The position numbers and the translations under genes were made by a program. A stretch of 64,000 nucleotides of DNA from Ramlibacter albus (GTDB lineage: Bacteria > Pseudomonadota > Gammaproteobacteria > Burkholderiales > Burkholderiaceae_C). Below, in pieces: positions 17,392-26,658 of this stretch. The notes beneath the pieces were generated by a model, which saw only the letters and a program-made list of their open reading frames with translations, ran no database searches and was not told the DNA's origin. Numbering within the stretch: position 1 is the first letter of the stretch; each line of letters opens with the position of its first letter. The stretch covers positions 124,001-188,000 of the forward strand of contig NZ_JACORU010000006.1 in assembly GCF_014297445.1 (NCBI RefSeq), in the 5' to 3' direction.

Positions 17392-18126
17392 CTAGCCGAG
17401 CCAGCGCGTGAACGTCTCCACACCCTCGCGCGGGGTGTGGAACGTATTCACGTGCGCCGTTTCGTCGGCGTAGCCGAGCGACATGCCGCACAGGAGCACC
17501 TGGGTGTCCGGGGCGCCGATGTGCGGCTTGACCACGGTGGCGAACTCGTCCCACGCGGCTTGCGGGCACGTATGGAGCCCACGGGCGCGGGCGGCCACCA
17601 TGATGTTCTGGATGAACATGCCCGTGTCCATCAGGGAGCCGCGGCCCAGCACCTTGTCGACGGTGAACATCAGGCCCACCGGCGCGTCGAAGAACACGTA
17701 GTTGCGCTGGTGCTGCGCATGCATCTTCGCCTTCTCGCCCTTCTGGATGCCCAGCAGCCCGTACAGGCCCCAGCCGTTCTCGCGGCGGCGGTCGATGTAG
17801 GGCGACACCCACTTCTCGGGGTAGTAGTCGAAGTTCTCGCGGTAGCTCTCGGCGAGCGACGGATCGGCGAACACCTTGTCGTGCGCCTCGCACACCTTGC
17901 GCGACAGCGAGTCGCGCGCTTCCCCCATGAGCACATACACGTTCCACGGCTGGTGGTTCGTGCCCGAGGGCGCGCGCCGTGCGACGGAGAGGATCTCCTC
18001 GATCGTTTCGCGGCTGACCGGCTTGTCGCGCAGGAACGCGCGGCACGAGAAACGGCTTTCGATGGCGGCGTCGACGCTCGCGCGGTCGTTCACGACGGTG
18101 GTTACTTGCGGTCGGGTCTGGCTCAT
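17392..18126 (-). CDS. Nitroreductase family protein
   Basis: 244 residues, FMN-dependent NAD(P)H oxidoreductase fold. The N-terminal FMN-phosphate site is [15 protein letters not shown], with [18 protein letters not shown] next, the standard nitroreductase signature; the C-terminal glycine-containing loop is [13 protein letters not shown] longer insert than in NfsB ([20 protein letters not shown]) resembles the group that includes BluB-like and chloroplast-type members, so the substrate could be a quinone, nitroaromatic or other oxidant. ATG 18126 overlaps the stop of the deacetylase gene as ATGA, so they are co-expressed. Confidence 0.88.
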   Translation of the reverse strand: MSQTRPQVTTVVNDRASVDAAIESRFSCRAFLRDKPVSRETIEEILSVARRAPSGTNHQPWNVYVLMGEARDSLSRKVCEAHDKVFADPSLAESYRENFDYYPEKWVSPYIDRRRENGWGLYGLLGIQKGEKAKMHAQHQRNYVFFDAPVGLMFTVDKVLGRGSLMDTGMFIQNIMVAARARGLHTCPQAAWDEFATVVKPHIGAPDTQVLLCGMSLGYADETAHVNTFHTPREGVETFTRWLG

Positions 18127-19052
18127 CGCGGGCGATTTTGCCAGCGCATCGAATAACCCGCGGCGACGCGGAATGTATTGAGCTGCACCTGCACGGTGTT
18201 CTCGAGTTCGTGGCCGTAGCCGCCGGCCATCGCGAAGGCCATCGGCAGGCGGCGCTGCCATGCCCAGTCGAAGACGCGGCGGTCGCGTGCTTCGAGGCCG
18301 TCGAAAGTGAGTTTCAGGCGGCCGAGCCGGTCGCCCTCGTGCGGGTCGGCGCCGGCGAGGTAGATCGCGAACTGCGGCTCGAAGCGGGCATCGAGTTCGC
18401 CCAGCGCGCGCTCCAGCGCTTGCAGGTACTCGTCGTCGCCGCAACCGTCGGGCAGTTCGGCGTCGAGGCTGCCGGCCTCCTTGCGGAAGGGGAAGTTCTT
18501 CGCCCCGTGCAGCGAGAGTGTGAACACCGTGTCGTCGCCGCGGAACACGTGCGCCGTGCCGTTGCCCTGGTGCACGTCGAGGTCGATGATGGCCACGCGC
18601 AGCGGCCTGCGGTCGACGCGGGCGTGCTCGGCCTGCATCAGCCGCGTCGCGACGGCCGCGTCGTTGAAGACGCAGAAGCCGCCGCCCTTGTCGGCATAGC
18701 TGTGGTGCGTGCCGCCCGCGATGTTGGCGGCAACGCCCTCGGCGAGCGCCGTGCGCGCCGCTGCGATCGTCGCGCCGACCGAATGCCGCGCCCGCTCGGC
18801 CATGGCCTCGCTCCACGGGAAGCCGATCTCGCGCATGACCCGGGGATCGACCGAGCCGTCACTGATGGCCTGGATATAGGCCGGCGTGTGCACCAGGGCG
18901 AGCTCGCCATCCGTGGCCCGCGGGGCCGGTGTCAGCCGGATTTCAGGAAGCTCGCGCTCCAGCCGGTCCCGCAGCAGCCGGTATTTGCCCATCGGAAACC
19001 GGTGCCCCACGGGGAGCGGCAGCACGAAACGGTCGGTGTAGAAGACCCGCAT
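18123..19052 (-). CDS. Histone-deacetylase-like (AcuC/acetylpolyamine amidohydrolase family) hydrolase
   Basis: 309 residues, zinc-dependent deacetylase fold. [20 protein letters not shown] contains the paired catalytic histidines. [11 protein letters not shown] gives the zinc Asp and His, and [20 protein letters not shown] the second zinc Asp. [13 protein letters not shown] supplies the GGY loop in which class II and bacterial enzymes usually keep the transition-state Tyr. It would remove acetyl groups from a small molecule or from acetyl-lysine; no acetoin or polyamine genes are adjacent. Heads a two-gene unit with the nitroreductase. Confidence 0.88.
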   Translation of the reverse strand: MRVFYTDRFVLPLPVGHRFPMGKYRLLRDRLERELPEIRLTPAPRATDGELALVHTPAYIQAISDGSVDPRVMREIGFPWSEAMAERARHSVGATIAAARTALAEGVAANIAGGTHHSYADKGGGFCVFNDAAVATRLMQAEHARVDRRPLRVAIIDLDVHQGNGTAHVFRGDDTVFTLSLHGAKNFPFRKEAGSLDAELPDGCGDDEYLQALERALGELDARFEPQFAIYLAGADPHEGDRLGRLKLTFDGLEARDRRVFDWAWQRRLPMAFAMAGGYGHELENTVQVQLNTFRVAAGYSMRWQNRPR

Positions 19053-19081
19053 CTCCCCGAATTTAGACGATGCCTCCTAGA

Positions 19082-19136
19082 TTGTTGCAATGCAGCAAAA
19101 CATCGCTATACTTCTCCCCATGCTGCACTGCAACAA
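19082..19136 (+). promoter_or_regulatory. Phasin promoter flanked by a near-perfect 16-bp inverted repeat
   Basis: TTGTTGCAATGCAGCA (19082-19097) and TGCTGCACTGCAACAA (19121-19136) are inverted copies with one mismatch, 23 bp apart. A sigma-70-like pair, TTGCAA (19085-19090) and TATACT (19107-19112) with a 16-bp spacer, sits with the -35 inside the left arm and the -10 between the arms. TGC/GCA-rich dyads next to phasin genes are known sites of the PHB-sensing repressor PhaR in other bacteria; assigning PhaR here is inference. Confidence 0.7.
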
Positions 19137-19184
19137 AGCGGAGCAGACGAAGTTCGAACCCAACCCTCTTCAGGAGAAATGAAC

Positions 19185-19742
19185 ATGCTGACCGCTGAAC
19201 AAGTGCTGGCCGCCCAAAAAGCCAACGTCGAAACCCTCTTCGGCCTGACCACCAAGGCTTTCGAAGGCGTCGAGAAGCTCGTCGAGCTGAACGTCACCGC
19301 TTCCAAGGCCGCCCTGGCCGAAGCCGCCGACACGACCGCCGCCATCCTGTCCGTCAAGGACGCGCAGGAACTGCTGGCCCTGCAAGCCGCCCTCTTCCAG
19401 CCCCTGGCCGAGAAGACCGCCGCCTACAGCCGCCACCTGTACGACATCACGGCCGGCACTTCCGCCGAGTTCACCAAGTCGTTCGAAGGCCAGTTCGCCG
19501 AAGCCCAGAAGAAGTTCCTGTCGGTCGTGGACAACGCCGCCAAGAACGCTCCCGCCGGCTCCGAGACCGCCGTCGCCGTGTTCAAGAGCGCCGTTGCCGC
19601 CGGCAACAACGCCCTCGAGTCCGTGCAGAAGGCCGTCAAGCAAGCCACTGAAGTCGCGGAAGCCAACTTCAACGCCGTCGCCAACACCGCCGTGAACGCC
19701 GCCAAGACGACCACGACGAAGTCCAAGCGCGCTGCCGCCTAA
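19185..19742 (+). CDS. Phasin family protein (PHB granule-associated)
   Basis: 185 residues, low-complexity amphipathic helical protein of the phasin_2 family (TIGR01841-like): [40 protein letters not shown], then [26 protein letters not shown] helices and a Lys/Ala tail ending KSKRAAA. Phasins coat polyhydroxybutyrate granules and control their size and number. ATG 19185 is chosen over 19179 because AGGAG ends 8 bp before it, against only 2 bp for the earlier ATG. Codon use is strongly biased to C-ending codons, as in very highly expressed genes. Confidence 0.93.
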   Translation: MLTAEQVLAAQKANVETLFGLTTKAFEGVEKLVELNVTASKAALAEAADTTAAILSVKDAQELLALQAALFQPLAEKTAAYSRHLYDITAGTSAEFTKSFEGQFAEAQKKFLSVVDNAAKNAPAGSETAVAVFKSAVAAGNNALESVQKAVKQATEVAEANFNAVANTAVNAAKTTTTKSKRAAA

Positions 19743-19907
19743 AGAGCCCCAAGAAACTTGAACTCTCGGGGTCCCGGCCCCAGATCTCTGGAGCTGGAAC
19801 TCTACAACTCACGAGACGTCTACCGGATACTCTCGTGACTGAACCGAGAGTTCTTCAGGTTGTCTCCTCGGGTCCTTTCGACACCTCAACAGGTTCAGGG
19901 ATCCTTC
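19743..19907 (+). ncRNA. Structured 3' region of the phasin transcript, possible 3'-UTR-derived small RNA
   Basis: 165 bp without an open frame but rich in complementary segments. GAACTCTCGG (19760-19769) pairs with CCGAGAGTTC (19844-19853); nested inside, TCACGAGA (19809-19816) pairs with TCTCGTGA (19831-19838). CCAGA/TCTGG forms a small hairpin near 19780-19791. An alternative CTGAA/TTCAG hairpin (19838-19842 with 19854-19858) competes with the outer stem. The segment ends at a strong terminator. This is the arrangement expected of a stable 3' UTR or processed sRNA; no known RNA family is recognised. Confidence 0.4.
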
Positions 19908-19938
19908 AAGCCCCAGCCGCAAGGCCGGGGCTTTTTTT
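19908..19938 (+). terminator. Rho-independent terminator after phasin
   Basis: AAGCCCC-A-GCC (19908-19918), loop GCAA, GGC-C-GGGGCTT with one A-C mismatch, followed by a run of T to 19938. Confidence 0.9.
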
Positions 19939-19957
19939 ATAGTCATTTGATCCAACA

Positions 19958-19980
19958 CAAACGAGAATGATTCGCGTTTG
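19958..19980 (+). promoter_or_regulatory. Fur box upstream of the iron receptor gene
   Basis: Two 11-bp arms, CAAACGAGAAT and ATTCGCGTTTG, are inverted copies with a single mismatch around a central G (19969). The core GAGAATGATTCGC is the pattern of ferric uptake regulator sites. It ends 16 bp before the start of an iron-binding-protein gene. A TAGTAT at 19984-19989 may be the -10; no Shine-Dalgarno is obvious, so the leader may be very short. Confidence 0.8.
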
Positions 19981-19996
19981 ATGTAGTATCCCGGCC

Positions 19997-21034
19997 ATGT
20001 TCAAGAAAACCCTTGCCCTCGCAGCCCTGGCCGTGGCGTTCTCCGCCTCCGCCCAGGAGAACGTGCTGAACCTCTACTCCGCCCGGCACTACCAGACGGA
20101 CGAGGCCCTGTACGAGAACTTCACCAAGGCCACAGGCATCAAGATCAACCGCGTTGACTCCGACGACGCAGGCATCTTGGCGCGCCTGAAGGCCGAAGGC
20201 GCCGCGTCGCCCGCCGACGTGATTCTGCTCGTCGACGCGGCTCGGTTGTACCGCGGTGAGGTCGATGGCCTGTTCAAGCCGGTCAAGTCCAAGGTGCTGG
20301 AAGACGCGATCCCCGCGCAGTACCGCGCGCCCGCGACGCCCGAAGGCACGAGCTGGTTCGGCTTCTCCACCCGCGCACGCGTCATCGTGTACGACAAGGT
20401 GAAGGTCAAGCGCGAGGACGTGGACACGTACGAGAAGCTCGCCGACCCGCGCAACAAGGGCAAGGTCTGCATCCGCTCCGGCTCGCACCCCTACAACCTG
20501 TCGCTCTTCGGCGCGGTGACGCAGCACCTGGGCGAGCAGAAGGCCGAGCAATGGCTCAAGGGCGTGGTCGCCAACCTGGCGCGCGACCCCAAGGGCGGCG
20601 ACACCGACCAGATCAAGGCCGTGGGCGCCGGCGAGTGCCAGATCGCGGTGAGCAACACCTACTACATCGCGCGCCTGCTGCGCTCGAACAACCCCGAGGA
20701 CAAGGCGCTGATGGAGCGCGTGTCCGTCTCGTTCCCCAACCAGGCTTCGTGGGGCACGCACCTGAACATCGCCGGCGGCGCCGTGGCGAAGAACGCCAAA
20801 CACCCCGAGGCGGCGGTGAAGTTCCTCGAGTACCTCGCGAGCCCGCAGGCGCAGGAGTACTTCGCCAACGGGAACAACGAATGGCCCACTGCCAAGGGCG
20901 TGAAGGTCAAGAACCCCGCGCTGCAGGCCATGAGCGGCGGCGGCGACTTCAAGGCCGAGACCATCCCGCTCGCCGCCGTCGGCGCCAACACGGTCAAGGT
21001 GCAGCAGATGCTGGACCGCGTCGGCTTCAAATAA
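19997..21034 (+). CDS. Fe(3+) ABC transporter periplasmic substrate-binding protein (FbpA/FutA type)
   Basis: 345 residues. Signal peptide MFKKTLALAALAVAFSASAQ, then ENVLNLYSARHYQTDEALYE, the usual start of ferric-binding proteins, with a candidate ligand Tyr in SARHY. The paired tyrosines of NTYYIARLLRSNNPEDKALM are the conserved ferric ligands. It delivers ferric iron in the periplasm to an ABC permease. No permease or ATPase gene is adjacent, so it is an orphan receptor serving a transporter encoded elsewhere. The upstream Fur box implies induction under iron limitation. A terminator follows directly. Confidence 0.92.
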   Translation: MFKKTLALAALAVAFSASAQENVLNLYSARHYQTDEALYENFTKATGIKINRVDSDDAGILARLKAEGAASPADVILLVDAARLYRGEVDGLFKPVKSKVLEDAIPAQYRAPATPEGTSWFGFSTRARVIVYDKVKVKREDVDTYEKLADPRNKGKVCIRSGSHPYNLSLFGAVTQHLGEQKAEQWLKGVVANLARDPKGGDTDQIKAVGAGECQIAVSNTYYIARLLRSNNPEDKALMERVSVSFPNQASWGTHLNIAGGAVAKNAKHPEAAVKFLEYLASPQAQEYFANGNNEWPTAKGVKVKNPALQAMSGGGDFKAETIPLAAVGANTVKVQQMLDRVGFK

Positions 21035-21057
21035 AAGACCCACCCTCACTCTCTCCT

Positions 21058-21081
21058 GCCCGCTTTCGAGCGGGCTTTTTT
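21058..21081 (+). terminator. Rho-independent terminator after the iron receptor gene
   Basis: GCCCGCT (21058-21064), loop TTCG, AGCGGGC (21069-21075), then six T. Perfect 7-bp stem with a stable tetraloop. Confidence 0.93.
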
Positions 21082-21090
21082 GCGCCGATA

Positions 21091-21114
21091 ATTGACGTTT
21101 ACGTCAACGTCAAT
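21091..21114 (+). promoter_or_regulatory. Perfect operator-like inverted repeat before the SDR gene
   Basis: ATTGACGTT and AACGTCAAT, 9-bp perfect arms separated by TACGTC, ending just 11 bp before the start codon and abutting the ribosome-binding AGGAG. Repeated ACGT steps of this kind are reported for MerR-family LiuR and related regulators of branched-chain acyl-CoA catabolism in beta- and gammaproteobacteria; the regulator here is inferred, not seen. Confidence 0.55.
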
Positions 21115-21125
21115 CAGGAGCAGCC

Positions 21126-21884
<759 letters not shown>

Positions 21885-21943
21885 CCTCGAACGCCCTGGA
21901 CTTGCATCGCGGCCTTATAGTCGCCGCGCATCCAGGAGTTCCG

Positions 21944-23728
21944 ATGAAAAGACACGCCCTTGCGGCTCTCGCTACCGCCGCGCTGCTCGCGGCTTGCGCC
22001 GGCCTCGGCCCCGCATCGCCCAACGCAGTGCCGCCCGACCCTGAAGCGGCGTCCGGCTACACCGCGAAACCCGGCTGGAGCACAACCCGCTTCGCCGTCG
22101 CGGCTGCCAATCCGCTCGCAACGCAGGCGGGCTACGACGTCCTGAGGGCCGGTGGCACGGCAGTCGACGCCGCGGTTGCCGTGCAGATGGTGCTCGGCCT
22201 CGTCGAGCCGCAATCGAGCGGCATCGGCGGCGGCGCGTTCCTGATGCATTACGACGGCAGGCAGGTCGAGGCTTACGACGGCCGCGAGACCGCACCCGCG
22301 GCCGCGGACGAGAAGCTGTTCCTTCGCGCCGACGGCAAGCCGATGGCTTTCGGCGATGCGGTCGTCGGCGGCCGCTCCGTGGGCGTGCCCGGCGTGCTTC
22401 GTATGCTCGAACTCGCGCACAAGGAGCATGGCAAGCTGCCGTGGGCCGCGCTCTTCCAGCCCGCGATCCAACTTGCCGAAGAAGGATTCAAGGTCAGCCC
22501 GCGCCTCAACACACTGGCGAACAACAACCAGTTCCTCAAGAACGACCCGGTCGCGGCGGCGTACTTCCACGGCCGCGATGGCCGGCCGCATCCGGTCGGC
22601 CACGTGCTGCGCAACCCCGAGTACGCGGCCGTGCTCAAGCGCATCGCACGCGAAGGCAGCGACGCGTTCTATCGCGGGGAGGTCGCGCAGGCCATCGTCG
22701 ACAAGGTCAACGGGCACCCGACCAACCCGGGCCGCATGTCGCTCGCCGACCTTGCCGGCTACCAGGCGAAGAAGCGCGCCCCTTTGTGCTTCGACTACCT
22801 CGCTCGCGCGCGCGAGTACCGCGTGTGCGGCTTCCCGCCGCCGAGTTCCGGTGCGATCGCCATCGGCCAGATGTTCACCATCCTGCGCAACGTGCACGCG
22901 GACGCGATCCCGCTCGACGCCGGCCAGCCTTCGGCGAACTGGCTGCACCTTTACACCGAAGCCGCGCGGCTCGCGTTCGCGGACCGCAACCAGTACATCG
23001 GCGACCCGGAGTTCGTGCAGCCGCCCGCCGGCGACTGGAGGACACTGCTGAACCCGGCGTACCTCGAGTCGCGCGCACGCCTGATCGGCGCAACGAGCAT
23101 GAAGGTGGCCGAACCCGGCGTGCCCGGCCCCATCCGCATCTCGTACGCACCCGCGGATGCGCAGGAGGAATACGGCACGTCGCACATCAGCATCGTCGAC
23201 GCGCAGGGCCGCGCGATCGCGGTGACGACGACCATCGAGCAGGAGTTCGGCTCGCGGCAGATGGTCAAGGGCTTCCTGCTGAACAACGAGCTCACCGATT
23301 TCAACTTCGCGCCCGCGGATGCTCAGGGCCGCCCGGTCGCCAACCGCGTCCAGCCCGGCAAGCGGCCGCGCTCGTCGATGGCACCGACACTCGTGTTCGA
23401 CAAGCCCACGGGCCAGTTCGTGATGAGCGCCGGCAGCCCCGGCGGCGCCGCGATCATCCACTTCACCGCGAAGACGCTCTATGGCGTGCTGAACTGGGGC
23501 CTCGATGCGCAGCGCGCGATCGACCTGCCGAACTTCGGCTCGTACAACGGACCCACGATCCTCGAGCAGAAGCGCTTTCCGCCAACAACCGTCGAGGCGC
23601 TCAAGGCGCGCGGCGCCGAAGTGCGCGAGCAGGACATGACCAGCGGCCTGCAGGCCGTGCAGAAGACGCCGGCCGGCTACTTCGGCGGCGCCGACCCGCG
23701 CCGCGAAGGCATCGTCATGGGGGAGTAG
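21944..23728 (+). CDS. ggt: Gamma-glutamyltransferase
   Basis: 594 residues. An N-terminal lipobox-like signal (ALLAACAGLG) suggests a lipoprotein or cleaved periplasmic precursor. The substrate Arg region is YDGRETAPAAADEKLF. The autoprocessing and catalytic Thr lies in EEYGTSHISIVDAQGRAIAV, the conserved N-terminus of the small subunit, and SSMAPTLVFD plus SAGSPGGAAI form the glycine-rich active-site pocket. It cleaves or transfers the glutamyl group of glutathione and gamma-glutamyl peptides in the periplasm. The 3' end overlaps the convergent YihY gene by 14 bp. Confidence 0.93.
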   Translation: MKRHALAALATAALLAACAGLGPASPNAVPPDPEAASGYTAKPGWSTTRFAVAAANPLATQAGYDVLRAGGTAVDAAVAVQMVLGLVEPQSSGIGGGAFLMHYDGRQVEAYDGRETAPAAADEKLFLRADGKPMAFGDAVVGGRSVGVPGVLRMLELAHKEHGKLPWAALFQPAIQLAEEGFKVSPRLNTLANNNQFLKNDPVAAAYFHGRDGRPHPVGHVLRNPEYAAVLKRIAREGSDAFYRGEVAQAIVDKVNGHPTNPGRMSLADLAGYQAKKRAPLCFDYLARAREYRVCGFPPPSSGAIAIGQMFTILRNVHADAIPLDAGQPSANWLHLYTEAARLAFADRNQYIGDPEFVQPPAGDWRTLLNPAYLESRARLIGATSMKVAEPGVPGPIRISYAPADAQEEYGTSHISIVDAQGRAIAVTTTIEQEFGSRQMVKGFLLNNELTDFNFAPADAQGRPVANRVQPGKRPRSSMAPTLVFDKPTGQFVMSAGSPGGAAIIHFTAKTLYGVLNWGLDAQRAIDLPNFGSYNGPTILEQKRFPPTTVEALKARGAEVREQDMTSGLQAVQKTPAGYFGGADPRREGIVMGE

Positions 23729-24596
23729 GCGCGGGCGCTCCCTTGCGCTCGATCCGCTCGTACTCGGAGATCACCTGCGCGCCCAGCAGCAGCAAGGTCG
23801 CGGCGATCTCGAGCGAGAACAGCACGACGATGGCCGTGGTGAGCGAACCGTAGACCACGTTTACTTTCGACACGGTGGAGAAGTACCACACGAGCAGGTG
23901 CCGCGTGATCTCCCACAGCACCGCGGCCGTCGCGCCGCCGATCAGCGCGTGCCGCCAGACGAGGCGCCCGACGGGCATCACCATGTACACGGACGTGAGC
24001 AGGAACACCTCGCCGACGAAACCGAGCAGGTAGAGCAGCACGCCGGAGAACCCCTGAAGCGACCACTCGCGGCCGAGCACCGCCACGCGGTCCTGGCCCA
24101 GCGCTTCGAGCGCACCCGCCATCACGGTGACCACGAGGAAGCCGAAGCCTAGGCACACGATGTACGCGTAGGGCAGCAGCGCCGAGACGAGGAAGTGCCG
24201 CCTGCGGACGTTCAGGCGGTGCAGGAAGATCACCGTCATCGCCTTCTCGAGCACCGTGAACCCCAGCGAGCTGAAGAACAGCATGGTCGCGAGCAGCACC
24301 CAGCCGACGAAGTCTCGGTGCGTCACGAAGTTGTGCAGTTCGGCCACGATCGCCTTCGACTGGCCCGGCACGATCCATTCGAGATAGCGGCCGAGCGTCG
24401 CCAGCAGCTCGCGCTGCTCCACGAAGTGCGACGCGCCGATCACCACGAGGATGAGCAGCGGCACCACCGACAGCAGCGCGTAGTAGGCAACCGCACCCGC
24501 CAGCAGCAGCCCCTGGTTCTGCTTGAACCCCTTGAGCACGCGCTTGGCGAACTCCCAGGGGTGGCTTGTCACGTAAGCGACGGCGGGGCTGAGCAT
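23715..24596 (-). CDS. YihY/BrkB family inner-membrane protein
   Basis: 293 residues with about six hydrophobic segments. NQGLLLAGAVAYYALLSVVP and the middle GFLVVTVMAGALEALGQD fit the YihY/BrkB (formerly ribonuclease BN) family; VSKVNVVYGSLTTAIVVLFS holds the family's conserved Y-G-S-L motif near the C-terminus. ATG 24596 (MLSPAVAYVTSHPWEFAKRV) is chosen as the family start although the frame stays open far upstream. The biochemical role is not established for the family; membrane integrity or transport is proposed. Confidence 0.88.
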   Translation of the reverse strand: MLSPAVAYVTSHPWEFAKRVLKGFKQNQGLLLAGAVAYYALLSVVPLLILVVIGASHFVEQRELLATLGRYLEWIVPGQSKAIVAELHNFVTHRDFVGWVLLATMLFFSSLGFTVLEKAMTVIFLHRLNVRRRHFLVSALLPYAYIVCLGFGFLVVTVMAGALEALGQDRVAVLGREWSLQGFSGVLLYLLGFVGEVFLLTSVYMVMPVGRLVWRHALIGGATAAVLWEITRHLLVWYFSTVSKVNVVYGSLTTAIVVLFSLEIAATLLLLGAQVISEYERIERKGAPAPTPP

Positions 24597-24668
24597 GCGG
24601 GAAAGTATGCATGCCCGGCCGGGCACGCGGGGCCAAGAATCACTGCGCTGTAACAAGGAGACCCTCGA

Positions 24669-25646
24669 ATGCTTCCTCGCCCGGACCGGCGCCGCGTCAT
24701 GCGCGCGGCGCTCGCCACCTCTGCCGTTGTCGCGTTGCCGTCGCTCGCGCAATCCGGCTACCCCAACCGCCCCATCCGGATGATCTGCCCCTGGCCTGCC
24801 GGTGGCTCCACCGATGCGGTGATGCGCTCGTACTGCGAGAGCGCATCGAAGATTCTCGGCCAGAGCATCGTCATCGACAACAAGCCCGGCGCCGGCGGCA
24901 TGCTCGGTGCCAACGAGCTTGTCAATGCACGGCCCGATGGCTACACGCTGAGCCAGCTGCCGCACGGCGTGTTCCGCATCCCGCACATGCAGAAGGTGCA
25001 GTTCAACACCTTGCAGGACTTCACGTGGATCATCTGCCTGACCGGCTACACGTTCGGCCTGGTCGTGCCCGCCGACTCGCCGTTCAAGTCGATCAAGGAC
25101 CTGGTCGATTACGCGAAGGCCAACCCTGGCAAGGTGACGTACGGCTCCACGGGCGTGGGTACCAGCCCGCACCTTGCCGTCGAAGAGTTCGCGCAGCGCG
25201 CCGGCATCCAGCTGAACCACGTGCCGTTCAAGGGAAACGCGGAGAACATGCAGGCCATCCTGGGCGGCCACATCATGGCCGCGAGCGATGCGACGGGCTG
25301 GGGCCCGCACGTCGAGTCCGGCAAGCTGCGCCTGCTGGCCACGTACGGCAGCAAGCGCACCAAGCGCTGGCCCACCGTGCCGACGCTCGACGAGCTGGGC
25401 TACAAGACCGTGTCCGATTCTCCCTTCGGCGTGTGCGGGCCCAAGGGCATGGACCCCGCGGTCGTCAAGACGATCCACGACGCGTTCAGGAAGACGCTCG
25501 ACGACCCCGCGGTGATGGCCACCTTCGAGAAGTACGACCAGACCGTGATCTACATGGACACGCCGACGTACACGAAGTGGGCGCGCGAGACTTTCGCGGC
25601 GGAGAAGGCGACCATCGAGCGGCTGGGGCTCGCCAGCAAAGGCTGA
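24669..25646 (+). CDS. Bug/TctC-family periplasmic solute-binding protein, tandem copy 1
   Basis: 325 residues. Signal peptide with twin arginines (RRRVMRAALATSAVVALPSL, cleavage near LAQS). Bug-family motifs follow: YPNRPIRMICPWPAGGSTDA for ligand carboxylate binding, IDNKPGAGGMLGANE and PDGYTLSQLP. The family binds organic acids or amides and feeds tripartite tricarboxylate transporters, or acts as a solute sensor. No TctA/TctB genes are in the window. AAGGAG precedes the ATG. The next gene is a close paralogue, indicating a tandem duplication. Confidence 0.92.
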   Translation: MLPRPDRRRVMRAALATSAVVALPSLAQSGYPNRPIRMICPWPAGGSTDAVMRSYCESASKILGQSIVIDNKPGAGGMLGANELVNARPDGYTLSQLPHGVFRIPHMQKVQFNTLQDFTWIICLTGYTFGLVVPADSPFKSIKDLVDYAKANPGKVTYGSTGVGTSPHLAVEEFAQRAGIQLNHVPFKGNAENMQAILGGHIMAASDATGWGPHVESGKLRLLATYGSKRTKRWPTVPTLDELGYKTVSDSPFGVCGPKGMDPAVVKTIHDAFRKTLDDPAVMATFEKYDQTVIYMDTPTYTKWARETFAAEKATIERLGLASKG

Positions 25647-25686
25647 GCAGGCGTAGCATGGCCTCCTCTCTCACGAGGAGGCGACC

Positions 25687-26658
25687 ATGGGACTCGTCAC
25701 GCGCCGACGCGTGTTGGCCGGCGGCATCGCATCGGCCATCGCGCTGCCCTCGATCGGGTTCGCGCAAGCCTTTCCCGCGCGGCCCATCCGCCTGATCTGT
25801 CCGTGGCCGCCGGGCGGCTCCACCGATGCCGTCATGCGTTCGCTGGCGGAGAGCGCAGGGAAGGCGCTGGGCGGACAGTTCGTGGTGGAGAACAAGCCGG
25901 GCGCGGGCGGCATGCTCGGGCCGAACGAGCTCGTGACGGCGAAGCCCGACGGCTACACCCTGTCGCAGCTGACGATCGGCATCGCACGGTTCCCACACAT
26001 GCAGCGAATGCAGTTCGACCCGCTGAAGGACTTCACGTTCATCGCCTGCCTCACCGGCTACACGTTCGGCTTGGTGGTCCGGGCGGACTCACCAGTGAAG
26101 ACGATCCCCGAGTTGGTGGCCTGGTGCAAAGCCAACCCCGGGCAGTTCACGTTCGGCTCGCCGGGCAACGGCACGACGCCGCACCTGGCCGTGGAAGAGT
26201 TCGCCTTCAAGGCCGGCATCAAGATGCAGCACGTGCCGTTCAAGGGCGTGGCCGAAGGCATGCAGGCACTGCTTGGCGGCCACATCATGTCCCACAGCGA
26301 CTCCACGGGCTGGGGTTCGCATGTCGAAGCGGGCACGATGCGCCTGCTGGCCACATACGGCAGCAAACGCACGAAGCGCTGGCCGAACATACCGACGCTT
26401 CACGAACTCGGGTTCGAGACGCTGGCCGATTCGCCGTTCGGCATCGGTGGGCCGAAGGGCATGGACTCCGCCATCGTCCGCCGCCTGCACGACGCCTTCC
26501 GCAAGACGCTGGACGACCCGGCCGTGCTGGCCACCTTCGAGAAGTACGACCAGTCGGTGATCTACCTGAACAGCGCGGACTTCGAGAAGTTCATCCGCGA
26601 GCAGTACGCGAAGGAGAAGGAGATCGTCGAGAAGCTCGGCCTCGCGCTGAAGTCCTGA
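25687..26658 (+). CDS. Bug/TctC-family periplasmic solute-binding protein, tandem copy 2
   Basis: 323 residues. Signal peptide MGLVTRRRVLAGGIASAIAL, cleaved near GFAQ. Core motifs: FPARPIRLICPWPPGGSTDA, ENKPGAGGMLGPNELV, KPDGYTLSQL. Long identical stretches shared with the preceding gene include LLATYGSKRTKRWP, AFRKTLDDPAV and LTGYTFGLVV, so the pair arose by local duplication. Ligand-loop differences (PHGVFRIPHM against TIGIARFPHM) suggest related but distinct ligands. GAGGAGG precedes the ATG. The stop abuts that of the convergent acyl-CoA synthetase. Confidence 0.92.
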   Translation: MGLVTRRRVLAGGIASAIALPSIGFAQAFPARPIRLICPWPPGGSTDAVMRSLAESAGKALGGQFVVENKPGAGGMLGPNELVTAKPDGYTLSQLTIGIARFPHMQRMQFDPLKDFTFIACLTGYTFGLVVRADSPVKTIPELVAWCKANPGQFTFGSPGNGTTPHLAVEEFAFKAGIKMQHVPFKGVAEGMQALLGGHIMSHSDSTGWGSHVEAGTMRLLATYGSKRTKRWPNIPTLHELGFETLADSPFGIGGPKGMDSAIVRRLHDAFRKTLDDPAVLATFEKYDQSVIYLNSADFEKFIREQYAKEKEIVEKLGLALKS

